Position numbers and translations under genes: made by a program
In this document: one piece after another, positions 32,509 through 42,800 of the stretch
How the letters are laid out: every line of letters begins with the position of its first letter
Position numbering within the stretch: the first letter of the stretch is position 1
From: Stappia sp. WLB 29
GTDB taxonomy: Bacteria > Pseudomonadota > Alphaproteobacteria > Rhizobiales > Stappiaceae
Assembly (NCBI RefSeq): GCF_023507705.1
Contig: NZ_JALBGD010000006.1
Location: forward strand, 177,804-241,803
DNA length: 64,000 nucleotides
Direction: 5' to 3'
The notes under the pieces: generated by a model
The model's database searches: none
Told to the model about the DNA's origin: nothing
Seen by the model: only the letters and a program-made list of their open reading frames with translations

Positions 32509-34812
32509 ATGAACGAGATGGTGCACGCCAAGTTCGGCATCGGCGCACCGGTGCGCCGCAAGGAAGACGACGCACTGGTCACCGGCCGGGGCCATTACAC
32601 CGACGACGTCCAGTCCGACGGCATGCTGCGTGCCTTTGTGGTGCGCTCCAGCGTGGCGCATGCGCGCATTACCCTCGGCGACCTGGAGCCGGCCCGCTCC
32701 GCCCCCGGCGTCGCCATGGTGATGACCGCGGCGGACATTCCCGATCTCGGCCTGATGCCGACCAAGGCGATCCTCACCCAGACCGACGGCACGCGCCATG
32801 CGGTTCCCCCGCGCCCCGTGCTGGCGACCGACACCGTGCGCCATGTCGGCGAGCCCATCGCCCTGGTCGTCGCCGACACGCTCGCCAATGCGAAGTCGGC
32901 GGCGGAACTGGTCGAGGTCGACTACGAGCCGCTCGATGCGGTGGTCGACACGGGCGATGCCCTGAAGCCGGATGCGCCGCTGGTGTGGCCGGAGACCGGC
33001 ACCAATCTCGCCTTCATCTATGACGCGGGCGATGCGGCGGCGACGAACCGGGCGTTCGAGACCGCCCATCACGTCACCCGGATCGACATCGTCAACAACC
33101 GCCTGGTGTGCAACTACATGGAGCCGCGCGGCTGCATCGGCGAATACGATGCGGAAACCGGCCGCTATACGCTGACCGCCGGCACCCAGGGCGGCCACAG
33201 CATGCAGGCGATCATCGCCGGCGACATCCTCGGCATCCCGCGCAACCGCTTGCGGGTCGTCACGCCGGATGTCGGCGGCGGGTTCGGCACCAAGAATTTC
33301 GTCTATCCGGAATACCCCGTCTGCCTGGTGGCGGCGGAGCGCCTCGGCCGGCCGGTCAAGTGGGTCTGCGAGCGCAGCGAGCACTTCCTCGCCGATGCGC
33401 ACGGGCGCGACAACCTGTCGGTGGCGGAAGTGGCGCTCGATGCCGAAGGGCGCATCCTGGCGCTGCGCGTCGAGATCGTCGCGGCGATGGGCGCCTATCT
33501 GCACCAGTACGGTCCGATGATCCCGAATTTCGGCCTGTCGATGGCGACCGGCCTCTACCACGTGCCTGCGATGTACGGCGTGGTGAAGGGCGTCTACACC
33601 AACACGACGCCGACCGACGCCTATCGCGGCGCGGGCCGGCCCGAGGCCGCCTATCTGCTGGAGCGGCTGGTCGACCGGGCGGCGGCGGAGATGGACATGT
33701 CGCCGGCCGAGTTCCGCCGCCGCAACTTCATCCGTCCCGAGCAGCTGCCCTACACCACCCACACGGGGCGCATGTACGACACCGGCGACTTCTCCGCCCA
33801 TATGGACAAGGCGATGGCGGCGATCGGCTGGGACGGCTTCGCCGAGCGGGCAGAGGCGTCCGCTGCGCGCGGGCGCTATCGCGGCATCGGCATGGCGACC
33901 TATATCGAGGCCTGCGCCTTTGCGGGTTCCGAGGAGGCGACGGTGGAGCTGGGCGGCGACGGTTCTCTGACGCTGCTGATCGGCACGCAGACCAACGGCC
34001 AGGGCCATGCCACCGCCTACGGGCAGATCATCGCCGAGCAGTTCGGCGTCGATCTCGACCGCATCACCATGATCCAGGGCGACACCGACCGGGTGCGCAA
34101 GGGCGGCGGCACGGGCGGCTCGCGCTCGATCCCCATCGGCCTTCCCTCCGTGCTGGAGGCCTCGCGCAGCCTGGTGAAGAAGATCAAGGACCTTGCCGCC
34201 GACAAGCTGGAGGCGGGCCCTGAGGACCTGGAGCTCGTCGACGGCGAGGTGCGGGTCGTGGGCACCGACAGGTCGGTGACCTTGGCCGAGATCGCGGCCG
34301 CCGCGCCCGAGCAGCTGACGGCGAGCGAGGAGGTCAAGCAGGCCGAGGCGACCTATCCCAACGGCACGCATATCTGCGAGCTGGAGGTCGATCCGGAGAC
34401 CGGCGACATCGAGCTGCTGGACTATGTGATCGTCGACGATTTCGGCGTGACGGTGAACCCGATCCTTCTGGCCGGCCAGGTGCATGGCGGCGTGGTGCAG
34501 GCCATCGGCCAGGCATTGATGGAGCACACGGTCTACGACGAGGACGGGCAGCTGCTGACGGCCTCCTTCCTCGACTACCAGATGCCGCGGGCGGCCGACA
34601 TTCCCGGCATCCGCTTCGAGACCAACAACATTCCCTCCACCACCAACGCGCTCGGCATCAAGGGCGCCGGCGAGGCGGGCACCATCGGTGCAGGTCCCGC
34701 GGTGATGAACGCGGTCGGCGATGCGCTTCGCCGGGGGGCGGGCGTTGCCCATATCGACATGCCGGCGACGCCGCTGCGCGTGTGGGAGGCGATCCGGGCC
34801 GCCAACAGCTGA
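32509..34812 (+). CDS. Xanthine dehydrogenase/CoxL-type molybdopterin-binding large subunit (form II)
   Basis: 767 residues. Large subunit of a molybdenum hydroxylase: VRRKEDDALVTGRGHYTDDV at the start, VGGGFGTKNF near residue 262, DAYRGAGRPEAAY near 370, NGQGHATAYGQIIAEQFGV near 496, and the catalytic glutamate in KGAGEAGTIGAGPA near 723. AYRGAGR, not the AYxCSFR loop, marks the form II group, so carbon monoxide is not the predicted substrate. The usual FAD and 2Fe-2S subunits (CoxM, CoxS) are absent on both sides, so partners must be encoded elsewhere. Confidence 0.9.
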   Translation: MNEMVHAKFGIGAPVRRKEDDALVTGRGHYTDDVQSDGMLRAFVVRSSVAHARITLGDLEPARSAPGVAMVMTAADIPDLGLMPTKAILTQTDGTRHAVPPRPVLATDTVRHVGEPIALVVADTLANAKSAAELVEVDYEPLDAVVDTGDALKPDAPLVWPETGTNLAFIYDAGDAAATNRAFETAHHVTRIDIVNNRLVCNYMEPRGCIGEYDAETGRYTLTAGTQGGHSMQAIIAGDILGIPRNRLRVVTPDVGGGFGTKNFVYPEYPVCLVAAERLGRPVKWVCERSEHFLADAHGRDNLSVAEVALDAEGRILALRVEIVAAMGAYLHQYGPMIPNFGLSMATGLYHVPAMYGVVKGVYTNTTPTDAYRGAGRPEAAYLLERLVDRAAAEMDMSPAEFRRRNFIRPEQLPYTTHTGRMYDTGDFSAHMDKAMAAIGWDGFAERAEASAARGRYRGIGMATYIEACAFAGSEEATVELGGDGSLTLLIGTQTNGQGHATAYGQIIAEQFGVDLDRITMIQGDTDRVRKGGGTGGSRSIPIGLPSVLEASRSLVKKIKDLAADKLEAGPEDLELVDGEVRVVGTDRSVTLAEIAAAAPEQLTASEEVKQAEATYPNGTHICELEVDPETGDIELLDYVIVDDFGVTVNPILLAGQVHGGVVQAIGQALMEHTVYDEDGQLLTASFLDYQMPRAADIPGIRFETNNIPSTTNALGIKGAGEAGTIGAGPAVMNAVGDALRRGAGVAHIDMPATPLRVWEAIRAANS

Positions 34813-34951
34813 CGCTAGGTCATGTGTTTCGCGCAGGGGTGCCCGTGCAATTCCCATGGGTGCTCCTGCGCGATTCATCCTATAAATGCAGGATGTTCCA
34901 CTTCTCCGGGCTGTCAGACAGGCCGGTGTCACCGGCAGATCCCGACACGCA

Positions 34952-35932
34952 ATGGCCTCCGAACTTGCCGAAAAGACGACCGGGAACACGCCGGCCGCCA
35001 AAGATTTCAACGCCTACAACCCCCGGCTCGGCATTGCGCTGAAAGTCGTGTCGGCCCTCGTCTTCACCGGCATGATCGCCATGGTGAAGCTGCTCGACGG
35101 GGCCTACCCGGTCGGCGAGGTGATCTTCGCCCGCTCGTTCTTCGGCATGCTGCCGGTGCTGCTGGTCATCGCCTGGCAGGGCAAGCTGGCCGAGGCCTTC
35201 TCCACGCAGCGCCCCTGGGGCCACGTTAGCCGCGCCATCGTCGGCGGCACCGCCATGTCCCTGTGGTTCGCCGCCATCGCCCGCCTGCCGCTGCCCGATG
35301 CGACCGCGATCAGCTTCTCCGCGCCGCTCGTCACGGTGGCACTTGCCGCCATCATCCTGCGCGAAAAGGTCCGCGCCTACCGCTGGAGCGCGGTCGTCGT
35401 CGGCTTTCTCGGCATTCTCATCATCCTGTCGCCGCACCTGTCCGGTGTCGCGCCGACGGAAGAGGCCTCGCTCGGGGCGATGCTGGCCTTTGCCAGCGCG
35501 ATCTTCATGGCGCTTGCGATGATCACGGTGCGCCGGCTCACGGGAACGGAGCGCACCTCCACCATCGTGGTGTGGTTCGCGGCGGTGACCTCGGTCTTCG
35601 CGCTGATGTCGGCGCCGTTCGGCTGGGCGATGCCGGACCTCGACGATGCGATCATCCTCGTCGCCATCGGCCTGTCGGGCGGCGTCGGCCAGATTCTGCT
35701 CACCCAGAGCTATCGCTATGCCGATGCCTCCACCATCGCGCCTTTCGAATACACGACGATGCTGTGGACGGTGCTGGTCGGCTGGATCGTCTTTGCGGAA
35801 GTTCCGACGCTGGAAGTGATCGGCGGCGCGATCATCGTCATCGGCGCGGGCGTCTTCGTCATCTTCCGCGAGCACCGGCTCGGCCTCGACAGGTCCCGCG
35901 AACGCAGCACGGTCACCCCGTCCAAGGCCTGA
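34952..35932 (+). CDS. EamA/DMT family transporter
   Basis: 326 residues, ten membrane segments in two EamA halves (ALKVVSALVFTGMIAMVKLL, VSRAIVGGTAMSLWFAAIARLPLPDATAISF, then GAMLAFASAIFMALAMITVRR and GGVGQILLTQSYRYADASTIAPFEY). The start at 34952 gives normal family length; the frame opens at 34886 and neither start has a good ribosome site. Same subfamily as the protein at 31.2 kb, though not a recent duplicate. Follows the CoxL-type gene by 139 bases on the same strand. Confidence 0.87.
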   Translation: MASELAEKTTGNTPAAKDFNAYNPRLGIALKVVSALVFTGMIAMVKLLDGAYPVGEVIFARSFFGMLPVLLVIAWQGKLAEAFSTQRPWGHVSRAIVGGTAMSLWFAAIARLPLPDATAISFSAPLVTVALAAIILREKVRAYRWSAVVVGFLGILIILSPHLSGVAPTEEASLGAMLAFASAIFMALAMITVRRLTGTERTSTIVVWFAAVTSVFALMSAPFGWAMPDLDDAIILVAIGLSGGVGQILLTQSYRYADASTIAPFEYTTMLWTVLVGWIVFAEVPTLEVIGGAIIVIGAGVFVIFREHRLGLDRSRERSTVTPSKA

Positions 35933-35956
35933 GCCGGCACGGCTGGTTCAAGGGCG

Positions 35957-36193
35957 TCAGAACGCCTTGAACGTGATCATGGTCTTGGTGTCGAGAATGC
36001 CGTCGAAGGGATGGACCTTCTCATTGACGAAATGGCCGATGTCGGTCTCGTCGTCCACGTAGAACTTGACCAGCAGATCGTAGTCGCCGGCGGTCGAGTA
36101 AATCTCGGAAGCGATCTCCGCGTCGGCGATGGCATTGGCCACCTGGTAGGCCTTGCCGAGATGGCATTTGATCATCACGAAAAACGGAACCAT
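35957..36193 (-). CDS. Stand-alone Lrp/AsnC ligand-binding (RAM) domain protein
   Basis: 78 residues, MVPFFVMIKCHLGKAYQVAN to ILDTKTMITFKAF. It is the effector-binding RAM domain of Lrp proteins with no DNA-binding part: the GDYDLLVKFYVDDE strand and DTKTMITFK end are typical. The start at 36193 has GGAG 7 bases upstream; ATG at 36199 is an alternative. Such small RAM proteins are common in proteobacteria and may sense amino acids and join with full Lrp proteins. It converges with the DMT gene. Confidence 0.85.
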   Translation of the reverse strand: MVPFFVMIKCHLGKAYQVANAIADAEIASEIYSTAGDYDLLVKFYVDDETDIGHFVNEKVHPFDGILDTKTMITFKAF

Positions 36194-36455
36194 GGACATC
36201 TCCGGGTGGCAGGGCGGCGGGCGCCGCGACTCATCGCGACAGTGAAGCGGATGCGGACCCATGGGGCAAGGGCAACCATGGCCGCTCGCGGGTCGTCGCG
36301 TCCTGTTGCAGGCGGTTGTGAAACTTTGATCTTGCGGGACTTGCGCAGTTGCCCCCCATGTCGGACTCTGCCATGAAACACCGGTTCGCATCGCCTGTGC
36401 GGAAACGGCACGATCGGGGCACGGCACGTTCCGCAGACATGGTTCCAGACGCCGA

Positions 36456-37598
36456 ATGAAACATCGCAAGACATCCTCCCCTTCCTCCGGTCCGGCCGAT
36501 CCTCGGCCGGCCGATGTGACGCGGCGCGGTGCGCTCGGTCTCACGGGACTGGGCCTTACCGGTCTCGCGCTTGCCGGCGGACTGGCAAGGCCGGCGCTCG
36601 CCCAGACGACGATCGAATGGAAGATGGTGACCACCTGGCCGGCCGACCAGCCGGGGCCGGGAGTGTCGGCATCGCGGATCTGCGACACGATCGCGCGCCT
36701 CAGCGGCGGGCGCATGCGCGTGCGCCTGTTTCCCGCCGGCGGCCTGGTGGCGGGCGGAGAGGTGTTCGATGCGGTCTCGGCCGGAACGGCGCAGATGGGG
36801 CATGCCTCGCCCGCCTTCTGGCAGGACCGGCTGCCGGCCGCGGTCTTCTTTTCCGCCGTGCCCTTCGGCCTGCTGCCTTACGAGCATGTGACCTGGCTGG
36901 AGCAGGGCGGCGGCATGGGGCTTTGGGAGCGGCTTTATGCGCCGTTCGGCATCAAGCCGCTGATGGGCGGCAACAGCGGCCCGCAGCTCGGCGGCTGGTT
37001 CATGCGCCCGGTTCTGACGCTCGAGGATCTTCGCGGCTTGCGCATCCGCATGACGGGTCTGGGCGGCGAGGTGATGCGGCGCCTGGGGGCGACGCCGGTC
37101 TCGCTGCCGTCTTCCGAGATCGTGCCGGCGCTGCAGAGCGGCCTTCTCGATGCGGCGGAGTTCCTCGGCCCCGAGGGCGACCGGGCGATGGGCTTCCAGA
37201 CCGTTTCCAAGCTGTGCTACACGCCCGGCTTCCATGAGCCGAACGGGGCGAGCGAGACCTTGATCAACCAGGTGGCCTACGAGGGGCTGCCGGACGATCT
37301 GAAGGGGGTGATCGCCGCTGCCTGCCGCATGGAGACGCTGCATTCCATCGCCGAGAGTTCCTGGCGCAATGCCGAGGCGCTGCGGCAACTGCTGGAAGAG
37401 GACGGGGTGGAACTGCGACGCTTCCCCGAGCCGGTCATGCAGGCGCTGCGGGCAACGTCCAGGGATGTCGTGGCTGCGCTGGCGAATTCCGGCGACATCG
37501 CCCGCGACATCCATACCAGCTACACCCAGGCGCTCCAGCGGCTCACGCCGTGGAGCGAGGTGAGCGACCGGCAGATGCTCGACGGCCGCGCGCCCTGA
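36456..37598 (+). CDS. TRAP transporter substrate-binding protein (DctP family), Tat-exported
   Basis: 380 residues. Twin-arginine leader VTRRGALGLTGLGLTGLALAGG with cut near ALAQ at residue 50, then the DctP fold: WKMVTTWPADQPGPGVSASRI, GGRMRVRLFPAGGLVAGGEVFDAVSAGTAQMGHAS, the conserved Arg in LEDLRGLRIRMTGLGGEVMRRLG and GLLDAAEFLGPEGD. Members with this sequence bind 2-oxo or other carboxylic acids. No DctQ or DctM membrane subunit lies nearby, so it must work with a transporter encoded elsewhere. Confidence 0.88.
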   Translation: MKHRKTSSPSSGPADPRPADVTRRGALGLTGLGLTGLALAGGLARPALAQTTIEWKMVTTWPADQPGPGVSASRICDTIARLSGGRMRVRLFPAGGLVAGGEVFDAVSAGTAQMGHASPAFWQDRLPAAVFFSAVPFGLLPYEHVTWLEQGGGMGLWERLYAPFGIKPLMGGNSGPQLGGWFMRPVLTLEDLRGLRIRMTGLGGEVMRRLGATPVSLPSSEIVPALQSGLLDAAEFLGPEGDRAMGFQTVSKLCYTPGFHEPNGASETLINQVAYEGLPDDLKGVIAAACRMETLHSIAESSWRNAEALRQLLEEDGVELRRFPEPVMQALRATSRDVVAALANSGDIARDIHTSYTQALQRLTPWSEVSDRQMLDGRAP

Positions 37599-37629
37599 AG
37601 CTTGCGCCCGGCGCGGCGGCTGCCGTGTC

Positions 37630-38328
37630 TCAGCACGCTGCCGCGGGATGAAGGACTTCGGCCGGCACGTTGCGGAAACGCCCGTCCCTGAGCGCTGCGA
37701 GCGCAAAATCCACCATCGGCTCGAACATCAGGTCCTGATGCCCCTCGGGCAGGCAGCGGCAGGTTTGCGCCACCAATGCCGGATGGAAGAACATCACCAG
37801 CGAATGCTGGAACAGCAGGGCCGAGGTGTCGGCGTCCTGCGGCGGAAACTCGCCCTTCTCGATGCCTTCCTGGATCAGGTGCGCGAAGCTTTCCCGCATC
37901 TCGGCCTTGTGGATCTCTATTTCGTCCCACGCCTCGTCCATGGCGGCTTCCAGCAGGTCGTGAATCTTCCTGTTGTCCGTGTAGTGGTCGCGGATATGGT
38001 GGAAGTGCTGGCGAACCATCTTGCGCAGCTTCTCGCTGCTGCCGCCGCAGCAGCCTTCGATATCGTGCTCCATGGCGGCGCGAAGGCCGCTGGTCACCAG
38101 GACGGTGACCGCCTTGGTCAGTTCGGCCTTGGAGGCGAAGAAGCGGTAGACGTTGGCCGGCGACATGCCGAGTTCGCGGGCGATGTCGGCCACGGTCGTC
38201 TTCTGGTAGCCGTAGAGATGGAACAGCTCGCTGGCCTTCTCGACGATGCGCCTGCGCGTCTCGCGGGTCGCAGGACTGTTCGTCCCGTCCCGGGCGGCTG
38301 CCTCTTCCATATCCAGCAAGTCACTCAT
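37630..38328 (-). CDS. TetR/AcrR family regulator, probable repressor of the adjacent RND pump
   Basis: 232 residues from MSDLLDMEEAAARDGTNSPA; the frame opens at 38589 but homology begins here. Helix-turn-helix at about residues 25-70: RRRIVEKASELFHLYGYQKTTVADIARELGMSPANVYRFFASKAEL. The C-terminal domain is helical with an unusual adjacent Cys pair in EGCCGGSSEKLRKM. It is divergent from an adaptor/RND operon across 370 bases, the classic AcrR-AcrAB arrangement, which suggests drug- or metabolite-responsive repression. Confidence 0.87.
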   Translation of the reverse strand: MSDLLDMEEAAARDGTNSPATRETRRRIVEKASELFHLYGYQKTTVADIARELGMSPANVYRFFASKAELTKAVTVLVTSGLRAAMEHDIEGCCGGSSEKLRKMVRQHFHHIRDHYTDNRKIHDLLEAAMDEAWDEIEIHKAEMRESFAHLIQEGIEKGEFPPQDADTSALLFQHSLVMFFHPALVAQTCRCLPEGHQDLMFEPMVDFALAALRDGRFRNVPAEVLHPAAAC

Positions 38329-38698
38329 GATGCACTGATCCGGTCTTTTCTGGTTCTTGAGCCTGCGGCCTGGTTGCCCGCATGTCTCGAAAAACGAGGG
38401 CGGCAACTCAGGCTCACAATGGGAGCCATGGCCGCCTGCGTCAACTCGTCCCTGCTGCCCGGCCTGCGAAGCGAAGTCTCTGGAGGCGGCGCGCGAGAAG
38501 GGCAGGCCGAAGCGCGTGCGCCGGGCCATGCCTGCCGGGCACCGACGCCTCCTGACGACTAATATATGTTCACTGACGTTTATTGACAATCGTCACTTGT
38601 CATCCATATTGAGGGTCGCGCGGAGGTGTCTGCGCTTGTTCCATGATCCTGCCGGTCGGCCCGGTGCCGACGATACTGCGCCCGAAAGGCCTCAAGTG
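38329..38698. other. 370-base divergent control region of tetR and RND operon
   Basis: Holds the start regions of both genes. The A+T-rich centre (38560-38612) contains a sigma70-like promoter reading toward the pump and an inverted repeat TGAC-N4-GTCA overlapping it. The remainder shows no gene that I can support. Confidence 0.55.
38583..38610 (+). promoter_or_regulatory. Candidate promoter with overlapping operator for the RND operon
   Basis: TTGACA at 38583-38588 and CATATT at 38605-38610 with a 16-base spacer read toward the adaptor gene. TGACAATCGTCA (38584-38595), an inverted repeat with 4-base arms and 4-base spacer, overlaps the -35 box, where a TetR repressor would block polymerase. 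Both are pattern matches only. Confidence 0.45.
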
Positions 38699-39889
38699 AT
38701 GAGCAGCTTCCCCGCATCTCTCGCCTCCGCATTTCCGGTGCGTCGCCTTCCTGCTGGTTCATGGTTCGGTTTCGGCAGCCCTGTGGGGCGGGTCGGCGCG
38801 GTCCTTTTGACGGCCGTGTTGGTCGCCGCCTGCCAGCCGCAGGCCGCCGAGGACGCGGACACCTCCGCCGCATCGCCTCGTGTCGTATGGGTCGAGCCGG
38901 CCGTGAAGGTCGACGGCCACGGCGTCACCTTCTCCGGCACCGTCCACGCCCGCAGCGACGCGCCCGCCGCCTTCCGGGTGGGCGGCAAGATTTCCGAACG
39001 CTTGGTGGATGTCGGCGACCGGGTTTCCGCCGGCCAGGCCATCGCCGCTCTGGACGAGGAAGACCTGCGCGCCGGCCTGCGTGCCCGCGAGGCGGAAGAG
39101 CGGGCCGCACAGGCGCAGGCGCGCAAGACGTCCGAGGACCGCACCCGCATCGCCGCGCTTCAGGCCAAGGGGCATGTCTCGCAATCCGCGCTCGACCAGG
39201 CCATCGCCGCGGACGATGCGGCCGCCGCCGCGCTGAAGGCGGCGTCCGAACAGCGCATTCTCGCCGAAAACCAGCTCGCCTATGCCACCTTGCGCGCGGA
39301 TCGCGACGGGGTGGTGACGGCCGTGGCGGCGGAACCCGGCGAGGTCGTCGCCGCAGGGCAGGGGATCGTCCGCATCGCGGGAGACAGCGAGCGCGAGGTG
39401 GAAGTCGCGATTCCCGAGGCGCAGGTCGCCGGCCTTGAAAAGGCGCGGGCGAGCGTGACGCTGTGGGCTGATCCCGACCGGCGCTACCAGGCCCGGCTTC
39501 GCGAGCTCTCGCCGGTCGCCGACGCGGCCGCACGGACCTTCACCGCACGCTTCGCCATCGACGACCCCACCGCCGATGCGCGGCTCGGCATGACCGCGAC
39601 CGTTCACTTGCAGCAGGTCGTGCCCGAGGACGAGGTTGCCGTGCCGCTCACGTCCGTCTGGTACTCCGGCGAGACGGCCAATGTCTGGCGGGCAGCGCCG
39701 GGCGCCGAACAGGTCGAGGCCGCCCCCGTCGAGATCCGCCGCATCGAGGCCGAGCGTGCCGTCGTTACCGGTCTTTCGGCCGGCGAGCATGTCGTCAGCC
39801 TCGGGGTGCACCGGATCGATCCCGGCCTGACGCTGAAGGCGGTGCTGCGCCAGTCGCGCGGTCCGGTGCAGGTGGGGGCGCTGCGATGA
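38699..39889 (+). CDS. RND efflux periplasmic adaptor (membrane fusion protein), lipoprotein
   Basis: 396 residues from MSSFPASLASAFPVRRLPAG. The N-terminus is long and ends in a lipobox VLVAACQPQ near residue 43. The adaptor order is clear: lipoyl half SGTVHARSDAPAAFRVGGKISERLVDVGDRVSAGQAIAALD, alpha-hairpin AEERAAQAQARKTSEDR, second lipoyl half DGVVTAVAAEPGEVVAAGQGIVRIAG, then the beta-barrel. It overlaps the permease start by four bases (ATGA), so the two are translationally coupled. It joins the inner-membrane pump to an outer-membrane channel encoded elsewhere. Confidence 0.92.
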   Translation: MSSFPASLASAFPVRRLPAGSWFGFGSPVGRVGAVLLTAVLVAACQPQAAEDADTSAASPRVVWVEPAVKVDGHGVTFSGTVHARSDAPAAFRVGGKISERLVDVGDRVSAGQAIAALDEEDLRAGLRAREAEERAAQAQARKTSEDRTRIAALQAKGHVSQSALDQAIAADDAAAAALKAASEQRILAENQLAYATLRADRDGVVTAVAAEPGEVVAAGQGIVRIAGDSEREVEVAIPEAQVAGLEKARASVTLWADPDRRYQARLRELSPVADAAARTFTARFAIDDPTADARLGMTATVHLQQVVPEDEVAVPLTSVWYSGETANVWRAAPGAEQVEAAPVEIRRIEAERAVVTGLSAGEHVVSLGVHRIDPGLTLKAVLRQSRGPVQVGALR

Positions 39890-42800
39890 GCGGCTTCAAC
39901 CTGTCCGCCTGGGCCATCCGTCACCAGACGCTGGTTCTCTTCTTCATCCTCGTCACCGCCATTGCCGGCGTCTACGCCTACGGCAATCTCGGCCGCAACG
40001 AGGATCCCGCCTTCACCGTGAAGGTGATGGTGGTGACCGCCGTATGGCCGGGCGCCAGCGCCGAGGAGATGCAGGAGCAGGTTGCCGACCGCGTCGAGAC
40101 GCGGCTGCAGACCCTGCCCTGGCTGTCGCGGCTGGAGACCTATACCCGCCCCGGCTTCATGGCGACCCAGATCGTCCTGGACGATGCGACCCCGCCCTCC
40201 GAGGTCGAGGAGCTGTGGTATCAGGCCCGCAAGAAGGTGGGCGACATCTCCGGCGAGCTGCCGCAGGGCGTGCGCGGTCCCTTCTTCAACGACGAGTATG
40301 CCGACGTCTATGTCCAGGTCCATGCGCTCACCGCGCCCGGTGCCACCTGGACCGAACTGTCGGATCTTGCGGAGATGGCCCGCCAGTCGTTCCTGGCCGT
40401 GCCGGGCGTGGAGAAGGTCCAGCTCTTCGGCGAGCAGGACCAGAAGATCCATGTCGACATCTCCTATGCGAAACTTGCGACGCTCGGCATTCCCGCCAGC
40501 GCGATCTTCGATGCGCTCGCCGCCCAGAACGCCGTCGTGCCGTCGGGCTCGGTCGACACGCCGAGCGAGACCGTGCAGGTGCGCGTCAGCGGCAGCCTGA
40601 CCGGCGTCGAGGCGGTGGCGGCCGTTCCCGTCGAGGCGGAGGGCCGGGTGTTCCGGCTCGGCGACATCGCCACGGTCAGCCGCGGCGTCGCCGATCCGCA
40701 AAGCTATGTCGCGCGCTACAACGGCGAGGACACGATCCTGCTCGGCGTCGCCATGTCGGACGGCGGCAACGTGCTGGAGCTCGGCGAGCGCCTGCACGAG
40801 AAGGCGGCAGAGATCAAGGACCGCCTGCCGGTCGGTGCGGAGCTGCACCAGGTCTCCAACCAGCCGGAAGTGGTGGAGGAGGCCGTCGGCGAGTTCCTGC
40901 TGAAGTTCGTCGTCGCCATCTCCATCGTTCTGCTGGTCTCCTTCCTGTCTCTCGGCTTTCGCACCGGCATCATCGTCGCGCTCTCCGTGCCTCTCACGCT
41001 CGGGGCCACCTTCGTGGTGATGATGCTGATGGGCATCGACCTGGAGCGCATCTCGCTCGGCGCGCTGATCCTGTCGCTCGGCCTCCTGGTCGACGATGCG
41101 ATCATCGCCATCGAGATGATGGTGGTGAAGATCGAGCAAGGCTGGGACCGCTTCCGCGCGGCGACCTTCGCCTGGGAATCCACCGCCTTTCCGATGCTGA
41201 CCGGCACGCTGGTGACGGCGGCCGGCTTCCTGCCGGTCGGCTTCGCCAAGTCGGCGGCCGGCGAATATGCCGGCGGCATCTTCTGGGTGGTGACGACGGC
41301 GCTGCTGATCTCCTGGCTCGTCGCGGTCGTCTTCACGCCCTATCTCGGCCTCAAGCTGCTGCCGCGCTCGCTGGAGCGCCATGCCGCCGAGCGCGGGCAT
41401 GTGGACGAGGAGGCGATCTATCACACGCCCTCCTACAACCGCCTGCGTGCGATGGTCACTGCTGCCTTGCGCTTCCGCCTGCCGGTGGTGCTGGCGACGG
41501 TGGGCCTGCTGGTCCTGGCCGGCTACGGCATGGGCTTCGTCAAGCAGCAGTTCTTCCCCAGCTCCTCGCGCCCCGAGGTTCTCGTCGAACTGAAGGGGCC
41601 GGAAGGCGCGTCCTTCGCGGCGACCGAGCGCGAGGCGAAGGCCATCGAGGATTGGCTCAAGGCCAACGAGCATGTCGATTATTTCACCACCTATGTGGGG
41701 GCGGGCGCGCCGCGCTTCTTCCTCGCCTACAACCCGGCCCTGCCCAATCCGAGCTACGCCCTGATCCTGGTGCAGACCAGGGGCGGCGAGCACGCCGATG
41801 CGCTGGTCGGCCAGCTCCAGGCCCGGTTCGCCGAGGCGGAAGGGGCGGTGCAGGGCCGCGCCAACAAGCTCGAGCTCGGCCCGCCGGTCGGCTATCCGGT
41901 GCAGTTCCGCGTCGTCGGTCAGGACCTGGAAGAGGTGCGGGCGGCGGCAGCGAGGGTGCGCGATGCGATGCGGGCCAGCCCCGACACCCGCAACACCGAG
42001 CTGCAATGGGGCGAGAAGGTGAAGTCCGTGCGCCTTGAGGTCGATCAGGACCGCGCGCGGGCGCTGGGGCTGTCCACCTCCGAGATCGGCCAGTCGCTGC
42101 AGACGCTCCTGTCCGGCTACGAGGTGACGTCGCTGCGCGAGGGCCGCCATTCGGTCGGCGTCGTGGTGCGGGCCGACGAGACGGAGCGCGCCGCGCTCGG
42201 CGATCTCGGCGACATGGTGCTGCAGGTGCGGGACGGGCGGGCCATTCCCGTCTCCCAGGTCGCGCGGATCGTCTACACGGCCGAGGACCCGATCCTGTGG
42301 CGGCGCAATCGCGAGACGGTGCTGGCCGTGCGGGCGGATGTCGCCCCGGGCCTGCAGGCGCCGGACGTGACCGCCTCCCTTCTGCCGACGATGCGCGAGA
42401 TCGAGGCGACGCTGCCGGCCGGCTACCGGATCGACACGGGCGGCGCGGCGGAGGAATCGGCCAAGGCCAACGTGGCGCTCGCCGCGGTGTTCCCGCTGAT
42501 GTTCCTCGCCATGGCCGTCTTGATCATGCTGCAGATGCAGTCCTTCTCGAAGATGGCTCTGGTGTTCCTGACCTTCCCGCTCGGGTTGATCGGGGCGGTG
42601 GCCGCCCTGCTGATTGCCGACGCCGCCTTCGGTTTCGTCGCCATTCTCGGCGTCATCGCGCTCGGCGGCATGGTCATGCGCAACACGCTGATTCTGGCCG
42701 ATCAGATCGACCACGACCTGCATGCCGGCGCCACCATGCGGCGCGCCATCGTGGAATCGACCGTCCGCCGGGCAAGGCCGGTGATCCTGACCGCGATGGC

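Noticed and set aside
32509..34812. Aerobic carbon monoxide dehydrogenase
   Set aside because: The active-site loop is AYRGAGR, not the Cys-containing loop of true form I CoxL, and coxM/coxS are absent.
31183..35010. Long open frame on the minus strand opposite the coxL-type gene
   Set aside because: It shadows a clearly homologous + strand gene; the His/Arg/Gly-rich translation has no recognisable domain. Such frames are expected in G+C-rich DNA. Only its downstream end overlaps the real EamA gene, which is in its own frame.
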